From contig DAOUFU010000219.1 of the NCBI GenBank assembly GCA_034429275.1, positions 1 through 56,118 on the forward strand: a DNA stretch of 56,118 nt, in the 5' to 3' direction. Below the pieces are notes generated by a model that searched no databases, was not told the origin of the DNA, and was given only the letters and a program-made list of their open reading frames with translations. Origin of the DNA: DAOUFU01 sp034429275 (GTDB lineage Bacteria > Chloroflexota > Anaerolineae > Aggregatilineales > Aggregatilineaceae). Made by a program: the position numbers and the translations under genes. Below are positions 1 to 6,932 of this stretch, piece by piece. How positions within the stretch are numbered: position 1 is the stretch's first letter; each line of letters starts with the position of its first letter.

Positions 1-46
1 CACGCCGCCAACGTTCATCCTGAGCCAGGATCAAACTCTCCGTATT
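1..46 (-). rRNA. rrs: 16S ribosomal RNA, 5' end only (partial)
   Basis: The reverse complement of the first bases contains the universal 5' 16S sequence (AGAGTTTGATCCTGGCTCAG, the 27F primer site, at 39 down to 20), followed by GATGAACG and GGCGGCGTG. By alignment with the usual numbering, position 1 of the rRNA falls near 46. The gene runs off the left edge, so only about 46 nt are present, too few for classification. It lies on the same strand as, and downstream of, recR. Confidence 0.97.
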
Positions 47-118
47 TACTTCGTCAGCCCTCTCAGACTGACGCTTCTCTCAGGGTTCTTCTCGCACTTG
101 CTTCCTGTCACTATGCTG

Positions 119-130
119 TTGTTAAGGTGC
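119..130 (-). promoter_or_regulatory. boxA-like antitermination element in the rRNA leader
   Basis: On the minus strand this reads GCACCTTAACAA, close to the E. coli rRNA boxA (TGCTCTTTAACAA). It sits about 75 nt before the 16S start, where Nus-factor antitermination signals are expected. The match is by eye, and the boxB and boxC partners were not identified. Confidence 0.45.
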
Positions 131-150
131 CGCTTGGTCTGACCAGGGCA

Positions 151-175
151 ATAAAAACGCCGACTATCATCGGCG
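151..175 (-). terminator. Intrinsic-terminator-like hairpin inside the 16S leader
   Basis: On the minus strand, CGCCGA-TGATAG-TCGGCG forms a 6 bp perfect hairpin (175-158) followed directly by GTTTTTATT-type sequence (T-tract 157-151). It lies between the rRNA promoter at 313-341 and the boxA-like element at 119-130. A second hairpin (GAAAAC/GTTTTC) lies just upstream near 191-209. It would act as an attenuator unless bypassed. Confidence 0.55.
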
Positions 176-312
176 GGGCATAGAGCGATTCGAAAACTTC
201 AACGTTTTCTTTCTACTCGCGCTATAAACTGCCCCTCCTTTGCCTGGTTCAGATTTTTGGGAACATGCGCCGCATTCTTCATGCAGCGCTTTGTTCAGTC
301 GAGCGTGTCAAC

Positions 313-341
313 ATCTTACCACCCTAAAAAGAGGGCGTCAA
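313..341 (-). promoter_or_regulatory. Sigma70-type promoter for the rRNA operon
   Basis: The minus strand shows TTGACG (341-336), a 17 nt spacer and TAAGAT (318-313). Transcription would start near 305 and give a leader of about 260 nt before 16S. It lies in the gap after recR (stop at 438), so the rRNA need not depend on the dnaX operon. Confidence 0.7.
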
Positions 342-437
342 GGGTGATTCGTAAAATTGGCCCGAATTTCGCCAAAATTGATCGAAAACCGGTCACTAAC
401 GAGTACCATACCGCGAAAACACCATCGCACCGACCAT

Positions 438-1040
438 CTACATGCTGTGGCGACCTTCCAGCGCGCGAAGCAATGTCACCGAATCCACATATTCCAGATC
501 GCCGCCGGTGGGCAACCCGCGCGCCAGCCGGGTGATTTTGACCCCCGTGGGTGCAAGCTGCCGCTGAAGATACATCGCGGTCGCGTCCCCTTCCATCCCC
601 GGATTGGTGGCCACAATGACCTCCAGCACGCCGCCCGTCTCGACCCGGTGAACCAGCTCGCGGATTTTCAGATCATCCGGGCCGATGCCTTCTACCGGCG
701 AGATCGCCCCGTGCAGCACGTGATAGCGCCCCTTATAAGCATTCGTGCGCTCAACAGCCAGCACATCCAGTGGCGATTCCACGACGACGATCTGGCTGGC
801 ATCTCGCTCTGCATCGGCGCAGATCGGGCAGGGATCGGCCTCGGTAATGTTGAAACAGACCGAACAATACCGCGTCTTCGATTTCAGATCGCTGATGGCC
901 TCGGCCAGCGTGCGCGAGAGTTCATCCGGCGCGCGCAACAGGTAGTAGGTCAATCGAGACGCAGTTTTTGGCCCCACACCCGGCAGGCGCGACAGCGCAT
1001 CCACCAGGCGTGTTACCGGCTCTGGAACCGCTTTGCCCAC
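438..1040 (-). CDS. recR: Recombination mediator protein RecR
   Basis: RecR works with RecO (and RecF) to load RecA onto SSB-coated gaps. The 200 aa length is normal. An N-terminal helix-hairpin-helix (RLPGVGPKTASRL, residues 18-30) is followed by a four-Cys zinc site (C59, C62, C71, C74). The Toprim fold runs from about residue 83 (VVVESPLDVLAVE), and the typical C-terminal LARGLPTGGDLEYVD stretch is present. The start is GTG, preceded by GAGGTG. It is the last gene of dnaX-ebfC-recR, a very common bacterial operon, and its position fully agrees with that. Confidence 0.97.
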   Translation of the reverse strand: MGKAVPEPVTRLVDALSRLPGVGPKTASRLTYYLLRAPDELSRTLAEAISDLKSKTRYCSVCFNITEADPCPICADAERDASQIVVVESPLDVLAVERTNAYKGRYHVLHGAISPVEGIGPDDLKIRELVHRVETGGVLEVIVATNPGMEGDATAMYLQRQLAPTGVKITRLARGLPTGGDLEYVDSVTLLRALEGRHSM

Positions 1041-1059
1041 CGTTCACCTCATCCGATCA

Positions 1060-1446
1060 CTAGCCGAACAGGCCGCCCAATCCACCCGGCAGCATCGAAT
1101 CAAGCCCGCCAGTGACACTCTGCATCCGTTCGCTGGCGTATGCCTGGCTTTTCTCAATAGCCTGGTTGATCGCAGCCACCAGCAAATCCTGCAGATCGGT
1201 CACCCACTCTTCGTCTTCAGTATCGATGGCTTCCCGGTTGATCGTGATGGCACGCACCTTCTGTGTCGCCGTCATCACCACTGTCAGCGCGCCACCGCCC
1301 ACGCTGACCTCGACCGTTTCGTCTTCCAGCGCTGCCTGTGTCGCGGCGAGGTCTTCCTGCATTTTCTGAATCTGGCGCAGCATCGCCGATTGGTTCATCT
1401 GAGGGCCTCCAAAACCGCCCGGTCCGCCGCTACGTCGTCTCGTCAT
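1060..1446 (-). CDS. ebfC: Nucleoid-associated protein, YbaB/EbfC family
   Basis: Small dimeric DNA-binding protein of the YbaB/EbfC family (128 aa from the chosen ATG). A Gly/Arg-rich N-terminus precedes a helix (LRQIQKMQEDLAATQAALED), then the family core VSVGGGALTVVMTATQKVRAI and a C-terminal helix with LLVAAINQAIEKSQ. The ATG at 1446 is preferred over one 15 nt upstream because AAGGAG sits 7 nt before it. It is between dnaX and recR, the usual place. Its exact cellular role, in nucleoid structure or recombination, is unsettled for the family. Confidence 0.95.
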   Translation of the reverse strand: MTRRRSGGPGGFGGPQMNQSAMLRQIQKMQEDLAATQAALEDETVEVSVGGGALTVVMTATQKVRAITINREAIDTEDEEWVTDLQDLLVAAINQAIEKSQAYASERMQSVTGGLDSMLPGGLGGLFG

Positions 1447-1561
1447 GATCGTCTCCTTCATCGAGAGCGGAACCGCTCTTTGCCAATAATGCTCAACGGA
1501 TGCTCACCTTATGATCTCACATCATACCCAATTATACGCTCTCGCGGCGGTGCTCGCCCGC

Positions 1562-3142
1562 TCACTCGTCCAGATCAGACAGCTCGCCGCCGAGTTGATT
1601 CAGCCCAAATGCCAGCACATCATCCTCCACCTGGGTTTCCCGTGCGCGAGTGGGAGTTATCGCTTCGCCCATTTCCACAACTTTGAGCCTCAGGGGTACA
1701 CCCAATACATCCGAGAGTGAATCCGCCAGCGCAGCAATCTTATCCGGGACTTCGAGCATCTGCCGGAAGACCGCATTCTTCACTCCCACCACCAGCGTAT
1801 CCCCCTGCAGATCGCGCGGAACCGCGTGCTCCAGCAGGGCCGGCAGGGAAGGGTGATAGCGTTTCGCCGCGCGCTGTACCTGCGGCCACTGCCGCTGAAT
1901 ATCCACCAGCCGGATGCCGTCCTCACCAGAAACGGCTTCCTCGGCAGGGGCGGCTTCAACGGGCTGTGAGCGCGACACAGGCGGAGGCAGTTGGTCCTGG
2001 GTGGGAGCAGTGGCGCGCGAGGGGCGAGGACGTGGAATAGGCTCAGGCTCTTCCTCATTCACCGGTTTAATGCTTTCCAGGAAAGCCAGTTCCAGCGGCA
2101 GTTGAGGCTGCCATCCGCCCTGATTTTCCTGCGCGGCAGTATTGAATGCGCGGATTGCGCCCAGCAGGGCTTTTCGACCGATGACCTGGGCCTGAGCCGC
2201 CAGCACCTCGCGGCGCTCTTCGGTGGCATCAGCCATTTCCGGCCCGGCCATTTTGACCAGCAGCAGTTGCCGAAGATAGTCCACCACCTGACGCCCCAAC
2301 TGGCGCGGATCGGTCCCTCGATCCACCGTGAAATGGATAATATCCAGGCCCAGCGCGGCATTATTGTCGATCATTGCCTGCACGAGATCGACCACGTGCT
2401 GCCCGCTGGCGGTACCCAGCATCTGCGAAGCCAGGTCGAGCGAGATATGCTCGCCGGGATCGGCCAGGAGCTGATCGAGCAGGCTGATGCTGTCGCGCAC
2501 GCTGCCCGTCCCTTCCCGTGCCACCAGTTCCAGCGCGCCCCGGTCAATGGAAACGCCCTCCGTCTCCGCAATCATCGCCAGCCGCTCAACAAGCTCCACC
2601 ATCGGCACCCGTCGGAATTCAAATGTCAGGCACCGGCTCTTGATGGTTGCAGGCACTTTGCTGATTTCGGTGGTAGCCAGCACAAAAATCGCGTGCGCGG
2701 GCGGTTCTTCGAGCGTTTTCAGCAGCGCATCAAACGCCGCGCCCGAAAACCGGTGAACTTCGTCGATGATGTAGATTTTATACTGGCCCTCACTGGGAGT
2801 GAACGCGATTTTGTCACGCAGATCGCGCACGTCGTCCACGCCCGTATGCGATGCCGCATCGATCTCGATCAGGTCCAGGAAACGCCCGGCCACTACAGCC
2901 TGGCAGTTATGACACTCGTTGCATGGGCGAACAGCCGGGTCAGGGTGCAGGCAGTTCACCGCTTTGGCCAGCAACCGGGCGGTTGAGGTTTTCCCCGTTC
3001 CACGTGGCCCACTGAACAGGTAGGCATGGCGCACCCGTCCTTGAGCAATCTGGTTGCGCAGGGTGCGCGTGATATGTTCCTGGCCGATCATGTCATCGAA
3101 TGTCTGGGGCCGCCATTTCAGATACAACGCCTGTGCTGGCAC
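1562..3142 (-). CDS. dnaX: DNA polymerase III subunit gamma/tau
   Basis: Clamp-loader ATPase, 526 aa from the chosen GTG. Visible: Walker A GPRGTGKTS near residues 45-53, a four-Cys zinc module (C64, C74, C77, C80), the DEVH box near 127-130, and the SRC sensor motif. A Pro/Glu-rich linker (EPEPIPRPRPSRA) leads to a C-terminal tau-like region. An upstream in-frame start would add 17 Trp-rich residues. GTG at 3142 fits better because GAGAGGTGAAC lies directly before it and the protein then begins VPAQALYLKWRPQ, as DnaX proteins do. No A-rich slippery site was noticed, so separate gamma production is not evident. Confidence 0.96.
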   Translation of the reverse strand: MPAQALYLKWRPQTFDDMIGQEHITRTLRNQIAQGRVRHAYLFSGPRGTGKTSTARLLAKAVNCLHPDPAVRPCNECHNCQAVVAGRFLDLIEIDAASHTGVDDVRDLRDKIAFTPSEGQYKIYIIDEVHRFSGAAFDALLKTLEEPPAHAIFVLATTEISKVPATIKSRCLTFEFRRVPMVELVERLAMIAETEGVSIDRGALELVAREGTGSVRDSISLLDQLLADPGEHISLDLASQMLGTASGQHVVDLVQAMIDNNAALGLDIIHFTVDRGTDPRQLGRQVVDYLRQLLLVKMAGPEMADATEERREVLAAQAQVIGRKALLGAIRAFNTAAQENQGGWQPQLPLELAFLESIKPVNEEEPEPIPRPRPSRATAPTQDQLPPPVSRSQPVEAAPAEEAVSGEDGIRLVDIQRQWPQVQRAAKRYHPSLPALLEHAVPRDLQGDTLVVGVKNAVFRQMLEVPDKIAALADSLSDVLGVPLRLKVVEMGEAITPTRARETQVEDDVLAFGLNQLGGELSDLDE

Positions 3143-3266
3143 GTTCACCTCTCCCCACCAAACCAACCACCACGAGCGTGCATTCGTCCGCACGCGCTGC
3201 TTTTCCGCCTAGTGTAGCAAGCCCGACGCACGACGGGCAAATCTTGCCCCCATTTTGCCAATGTGC

Positions 3267-3275
3267 TGGTATAAT
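3267..3275 (+). promoter_or_regulatory. Extended -10 promoter for the TatA-like gene
   Basis: TGGTATAAT at 3267-3275 is a perfect -10 with an extended TGn. No good -35 is found at 16-18 nt spacing, which is acceptable for extended -10 promoters. The coding start lies 55 nt downstream at 3330. Confidence 0.6.
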
Positions 3276-3329
3276 GGGGGCAGATAAAGGCACGACATCC
3301 TCGTCGATTCGTGATTTAAGGAGACTCTC

Positions 3330-3506
3330 ATGTTTGGAAGTCTGGGTACCCCTGAATTGTTACTCATCCTCGCAGTAGTAGTTCTGCTGTTTGGCGTTGG
3401 GCGCGTTTCGCGTATCGGCGGCGAGATGGGCTCGGCCATTCGCGAATTCCGCAAGGGACTGAAGGGTGACGACGACAAAGATTCGACCTCGGAGCAAAAA
3501 AGCTAG
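3330..3506 (+). CDS. tatA: Twin-arginine translocase subunit, TatA/TatE family (58 aa)
   Basis: Short gene reading MFGSLGTPELLLILAVVV then LLFGVGRVSRIGGEMG, SAIREFRKGLKGDDDK and a Ser/Glu/Lys tail. The layout is classic TatA: a short periplasmic N-terminus, one membrane helix (about residues 8-22), the FG hinge, an amphipathic helix with IREFRKGLKG and an acidic tail. TatA subunits line the pore for folded-protein export. The start is supported by AAGGAG ending 7 nt before ATG. It stands alone between an extended -10 promoter and a strong terminator; no tatC is in the window. At 58 aa it is slightly short. TatB is less likely because the tail is brief. Confidence 0.9.
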   Translation: MFGSLGTPELLLILAVVVLLFGVGRVSRIGGEMGSAIREFRKGLKGDDDKDSTSEQKS

Positions 3507-3529
3507 CTCTTTCGCGCGCCGGTAATCAA

Positions 3530-3558
3530 ACGGCGGCTGCGGGGCCGCCGTCTTTTTT
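3530..3558 (+). terminator. Rho-independent terminator after the TatA-like gene
   Basis: ACGGCGGC (3530-3537), loop TGCGGG, GCCGCCGT (3544-3551), then CTTTTTTGTTTGT. The stem begins 24 nt past the stop codon. A weaker T-tract on the other strand could also serve the convergent gene ending at 3614. Confidence 0.9.
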
Positions 3559-3613
3559 GTTTGTGCTGCCACAGGAGATAACCACCCCTGTGATTTTGGT
3601 GGGTTCCCCTGAC

Positions 3614-4579
3614 CTAACGTACTGCTTCAACCAGCAGCGTAGCCTGAACTTCCCCCGCCGCGTTCACCAGTGTCACCTGGTCGCCCACCAGCCAGGCTGC
3701 CGTATCGCGCCCCCAATAGAGCGCCGCCGGGGTATTCAGCCCCTGGCGCGTGAAGATGCGCATGATCGCGCCCGGCTGGAACCGCACTTCTGGGAAGCGG
3801 AAGATATCGCCGCGCGTATTGCGCAGCACCCATCCCTGCATGTTGATCACATCACCCCGGTTGCGTAGCTCAACCGCCTCGCTGTTGATCTCGCCGGGGC
3901 TTAACACGGCGGTAATGGTCACCTCGGCGTTGACCGCTGTGGGCGGCAAGGTGACCGTGGGGAACCCAACGCTCAACTGAAAGGGGGTATTGGTGGCAGG
4001 TGGGATGGGTGTCGGCGTGTTGAGGACGTTACAACCTGGCACGGGCACGATCAGCACCTGGTCGATGTTGATGATGCTGTTCTCGTCCAGGTTGTTAGCA
4101 CGCAGCAAATCGCCGACAAAGACGCCATAGCGGGCCGCAATGATCGAGGGGGCTTCTCCGGCAACCACGACATGCCTCAGGCAGCCGTCATCCATGGGCG
4201 TCGCGGAAGGTTGGCCGGGCGGCAGATCGGTCGGGACAGGCGGTAAGATCGCAGGGTCCAGCGTGGCGAGCGGCGTAACACCCGGCACCGGAATCCCCAG
4301 GCTGGCTTCGTCGGGCGTGGCCGTGATCACCGCGACCACCTGGGCATTGGCATACAGCGCCGTCCCGGTCAGGTTGAGCGAATCAATCGTAGCCTGATAC
4401 TCAACAGGCTGCAGGGCACCGGGCAGCGGCGTCGTTGTCAGAATGACGATCTGCGTCGGGCCAGGAATCGGTTCCGTTTTGTCCCGGCGCGATCGATCAT
4501 ACGTGATGACGACCAGTGCAACGGCTAGTGACACCAGGACGTTCACCAGGATGAATCCGACCAATACTCGACGACTCAT
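3614..4579 (-). CDS. Membrane-anchored LysM and lamin-tail domain protein
   Basis: 321 aa. Residues 6-25 (VLVGFILVNVLVSLAVALVV) form an N-terminal membrane anchor or uncleaved signal. A Pro/Thr-rich extracellular stalk follows. A LysM-like module begins HVVVAGEAPSIIAARYGV and ends with INIDQVLIVPVPG. The last ~110 residues look like a lamin-tail domain (VELRNRGDVINMQGWVLRN, FRFPEVRFQPGA, WLVGDQVTLVN). LysM modules usually bind peptidoglycan-type glycans; lamin-tail domains are common in surface proteins of Chloroflexota. No enzyme motif is seen. Probably a cell-surface protein; exact role unknown. Confidence 0.8.
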   Translation of the reverse strand: MSRRVLVGFILVNVLVSLAVALVVITYDRSRRDKTEPIPGPTQIVILTTTPLPGALQPVEYQATIDSLNLTGTALYANAQVVAVITATPDEASLGIPVPGVTPLATLDPAILPPVPTDLPPGQPSATPMDDGCLRHVVVAGEAPSIIAARYGVFVGDLLRANNLDENSIINIDQVLIVPVPGCNVLNTPTPIPPATNTPFQLSVGFPTVTLPPTAVNAEVTITAVLSPGEINSEAVELRNRGDVINMQGWVLRNTRGDIFRFPEVRFQPGAIMRIFTRQGLNTPAALYWGRDTAAWLVGDQVTLVNAAGEVQATLLVEAVR

Positions 4580-4903
4580 ACGTCACCTCGCTGCCCGCGT
4601 GTTGATCCTCACCCCCGGCGCATCAAAAGAATCGCAGCGCCGATCTGCGTGGTCATATTAACACACGCCGTCAGGCAGGGCAAAGCGCCGGGTTAGTGTG
4701 TGGTTAACCCGCACATTGCGACATGATGGCCCCGTGCGGTATGCTGTGGCCAGCGTTCGTCACCTGGGCCATCCGCGCCCGGCCAACTGCAAAAGGCTGT
4801 TCTCATGGACCTGTTCAGCGGTATACTCTGGCGACTGCGCGCCGCGCATTTGCGCGCCGCAATCATGCGCCGTGTGCTTGGCTTCAGCCGGAGGATTGCC
4901 CCT

Positions 4904-5707
4904 ATGACGAATATATCCCCCATTCTGCCCCCCGATCAACGACCGGACTGGGCGAGCCTGCTGCCTATGCCTGCCTCGCGCGTCTCGCAGCGCCACCCCA
5001 TCATCGTGGGGCACCGCGGAGCACAGGGCCTCGCGCCGGAAAATACCCTCGCCGCCTTCCGCGTCGCTGCCGATCTCAATATCGACGGGGTAGAATTCGA
5101 CGTGATGCGCACGGCAGACGGTCATCTTGTGGTATTTCACGACGACGAGGTTGATCGTACCACCAACGGCTCCGGGTTGATCTACGAGATGACGCTGGCC
5201 AAAGTCAAGGCACTGGATGCAGGCAGCCATTTTGATCCGCGCTTCGCCGGTGAGCGCGTGCCCACCCTGGAAGAATTGTTCGAGTTTCTCAAAACCACCG
5301 AACTGCTGGTTTTCCTCGAACTGAAAGACCCCTGGCGCTTCCCTGGAATCGAGCAGCAAACCATTGACATGATTCGGGCTTACGGCCTGGTCGAGCGCAC
5401 TCAGATTCGCTCGTTCTATCACGCCGCGCTGCATACCTGCTACCGCCTCGCGCCCGATATCGCCCTCTCGGAACTGTGGGAGAATCATCTGCCGACAGAT
5501 GACGAGATTACTCTGAAGACGGTGAACGCCTATCACCTGCTCTACACCCCCGCGGAAATCGCCCGGCAGCACGCACCTGGAGTCGCCACCACCGCCTGGA
5601 CGGTTAACGGCCTCAACGACGCGCGCCGCCTGATCGAGGCCGGTATCGACGGCCTGACTACTAATTACCCGGACCGGATGCTGGCGCTGGTTGACCAGGG
5701 GCGCTGA
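4904..5707 (+). CDS. Glycerophosphodiester phosphodiesterase
   Basis: Hydrolyses glycerophosphodiesters to sn-glycerol 3-phosphate and an alcohol. The 267 aa protein carries the GDPD signature GHRGAQGLAPENTL near its N-terminus, the metal-binding VEFDVMRTADGHLVVFHDD and DRTTNGSG, and the late LELKDP and TTNYPDRML elements of the TIM barrel. No signal peptide follows the chosen start, so it is probably cytoplasmic. An upstream in-frame ATG at 4805 would add 33 Arg-rich residues. ATG 4904 has GGAGG about 10 nt upstream and is preferred. The NYN-domain gene follows after 24 nt, suggesting co-transcription. Confidence 0.92.
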   Translation: MTNISPILPPDQRPDWASLLPMPASRVSQRHPIIVGHRGAQGLAPENTLAAFRVAADLNIDGVEFDVMRTADGHLVVFHDDEVDRTTNGSGLIYEMTLAKVKALDAGSHFDPRFAGERVPTLEELFEFLKTTELLVFLELKDPWRFPGIEQQTIDMIRAYGLVERTQIRSFYHAALHTCYRLAPDIALSELWENHLPTDDEITLKTVNAYHLLYTPAEIARQHAPGVATTAWTVNGLNDARRLIEAGIDGLTTNYPDRMLALVDQGR

Positions 5708-5731
5708 CCAGGGTGAGGCAGGAATCGTCGC

Positions 5732-6217
5732 GTGCCATTTCTGATTGACGGACATAACCTGATCGGACAAATTCCGGGCATGAGCCTGGCCGACCCGCAC
5801 GACGAAGCCCGGTTGGTCGAGCGGCTCAAAAGTTATATGGCCCGGCACAGCAAGCGGTGCGTGGTCGTGTTCGATGCCGGTCTGCCAGGCGGCCCTTCGC
5901 GCCAGCTTTCCACCTCCAGCGTGCAGGTGATCTTTGCACACGGCGGCACCACCGCCGACGCCATTCTTCTAGAGCGCATCCGCGAGATCAAAGACCCCGG
6001 CAGCTGGACAGTCATCTCTGCCGACCGCGCCATCACCGAGGCCGCCCGCCGCCGCCGGATGCGCATCATCCCACCGGCAGAATTCGCCCAGGGTCTTGAG
6101 GGACCCTACGTCCCCGATGACGACAACCCCAACCCGCGCCTGACGCCCGACGAAATTGATGAATGGCTGCGCATGTTCGGCGGCGAGCCGGATGTGAGCC
6201 CCGACGATTCCTCTTGA
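5732..6217 (+). CDS. NYN (PIN-like) domain ribonuclease, YacP type
   Basis: 161 aa beginning MPFLIDGHNLIGQIPG, the start of the NYN/YacP fold. The acidic residues in IDGHN, VVFDAG, TADAILLERI and VISADRAI form a PIN-like metal site. Family members (YacP/Rae1) cleave RNA, some on the ribosome. The start codon is GTG at 5732 with GAGGCAGG about 10 nt upstream. It likely shares a transcript with the phosphodiesterase gene just upstream. The Pro/Asp-rich C-terminus (YVPDDDNPNPRLTPDEIDEW) is extra. Confidence 0.87.
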   Translation: MPFLIDGHNLIGQIPGMSLADPHDEARLVERLKSYMARHSKRCVVVFDAGLPGGPSRQLSTSSVQVIFAHGGTTADAILLERIREIKDPGSWTVISADRAITEAARRRRMRIIPPAEFAQGLEGPYVPDDDNPNPRLTPDEIDEWLRMFGGEPDVSPDDSS

Positions 6218-6304
6218 GTGGCCTCTGGGTCTCTCCCGCTCGCCGCACGGTCATTTCTCATCCCCTTCTCATATTTCATTCACGTGCGCCTCACCCCTGC
6301 GATC

Positions 6305-6310
6305 TATAGT
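6305..6310 (+). promoter_or_regulatory. -10 element (TATAGT) for the orphan RNA
   Basis: TATAGT at 6305-6310 would start transcription near 6317, immediately before the 5' strand of the first predicted helix (6319-6327). No convincing -35 is present at the normal spacing; TTCACG at 6279 is too far (20 nt). Confidence 0.4.
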
Positions 6311-6316
6311 ATGACC

Positions 6317-6510
6317 ATCAAGCGTTTCTTCCACATCGGATGCAGTGGCTCATGGTATGGAAGCAGTAGTGGCTTGTAGGAAGCTGGGAAACGCTTGGGC
6401 CTGGCACTAATCCTACGGAGATGCGCGTCGCCGAGGTGAAGGTTAGGCCAAACACAAGGACCGTTCGTGGTGTCCCCCCCTCTCCACGAACGGTCCTTTC
6501 TTTTCCCTTG
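6317..6510 (+). ncRNA. Structured non-coding RNA of unrecognised family
   Basis: The 340 nt between the NYN gene and the convergent MoaD-like gene contain no convincing ORF but much pairing: CAAGCGTTT (6319-6327) with AAACGCTTG (6389-6397), CTTCCA (6328-6333) with TGGAAG (6358-6363), and GGCCT (6398-6402) with AGGCC (6445-6449). GTAGGA (6376-6381) can pair with TCCTAC (6411-6416), which would be a pseudoknot with the first helix. A 15 bp terminator stem ends the transcript at about 190 nt. I could not match it to 6S, SRP, tmRNA, RNase P or a riboswitch class I know. No gene follows on this strand, so an independent small RNA is likelier than a riboswitch. Confidence 0.55.
6456..6510 (+). terminator. 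Strong Rho-independent terminator (15 bp stem)
   Basis: AAGGACCGTTCGTGG (6456-6470) pairs perfectly with CCACGAACGGTCCTT (6484-6498), followed by TCTTTTCCCTT. The pyrimidine tract favours the + strand. It lies between a + transcript and the convergent gene ending at 6558. Confidence 0.93.
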
Positions 6511-6557
6511 GTGCTATGCCCAGTGCTATGAGCAGCAAGCAGCCCGCGCTGACGTGT

Positions 6558-6824
6558 CTATCCCCCAGCCAGCGGGGGGAAAATGGCGATCTGGTCTGTC
6601 TCGGTCACCGGCGTATCCAATCCTTGCGCCAGTTCGATATCGCGCCCATTAATCATCACACGCACATGGGGCCTCAGAGCGCCGCCCTCCAACACAGCCG
6701 CGCACAAAGCCGCATTTGACGCACACACGGCAGCCAACACTTCGCCGACTGTGCTTCCTGCGATGTCGAAGCGCGGCTGATCGGCATGGGATCGCAAATT
6801 GCCGAAGAGCTTCACATGGGGCAT
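6558..6824 (-). CDS. MoaD/ThiS family sulfur-carrier-like protein
   Basis: 88 aa beta-grasp protein reading MPHVKLFGNLR, then AGSTVGEVLAAVC, LRPHVRVMINGRDI and ending AIFPPLAGG. The C-terminal Gly-Gly is what MoaD and ThiS adenylate and thiocarboxylate to donate sulfur, and IFPPLAGG resembles MoaD closely. ATG at 6824 is chosen over GTG 6839 because GAGG lies about 8 nt before it. No other molybdopterin or thiamine gene is nearby, so the partner enzyme is unknown. MoaD itself or a tungsten-cofactor MoaD-like protein are the main options. Confidence 0.85.
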   Translation of the reverse strand: MPHVKLFGNLRSHADQPRFDIAGSTVGEVLAAVCASNAALCAAVLEGGALRPHVRVMINGRDIELAQGLDTPVTETDQIAIFPPLAGG

Positions 6825-6932
6825 CGCCTGTGTCCTCACTCGCTTTCGCCGGGTCGAAGATCGCCCGTTGTCGTTTTCGTCGTTTTCGTCGATGAAGTCA
6901 CCCTGAGTGACTCATCCCGATTATCGCATAAC

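Noticed and set aside
1562..3142. Programmed frameshift in dnaX
   Set aside because: No A-rich slippery run like that of E. coli dnaX was seen in the coding strand.
6317..6510. Orphan RNA as 6S, SRP RNA or a riboswitch
   Set aside because: The long rod-like fold of 6S is absent, the GGAA-loop helix of SRP RNA is not found, and no gene follows the terminator on that strand.
6870..6893. Short tandem repeat of TCGTTTTCG
   Set aside because: Only two to three units between two genes; no sign of function.
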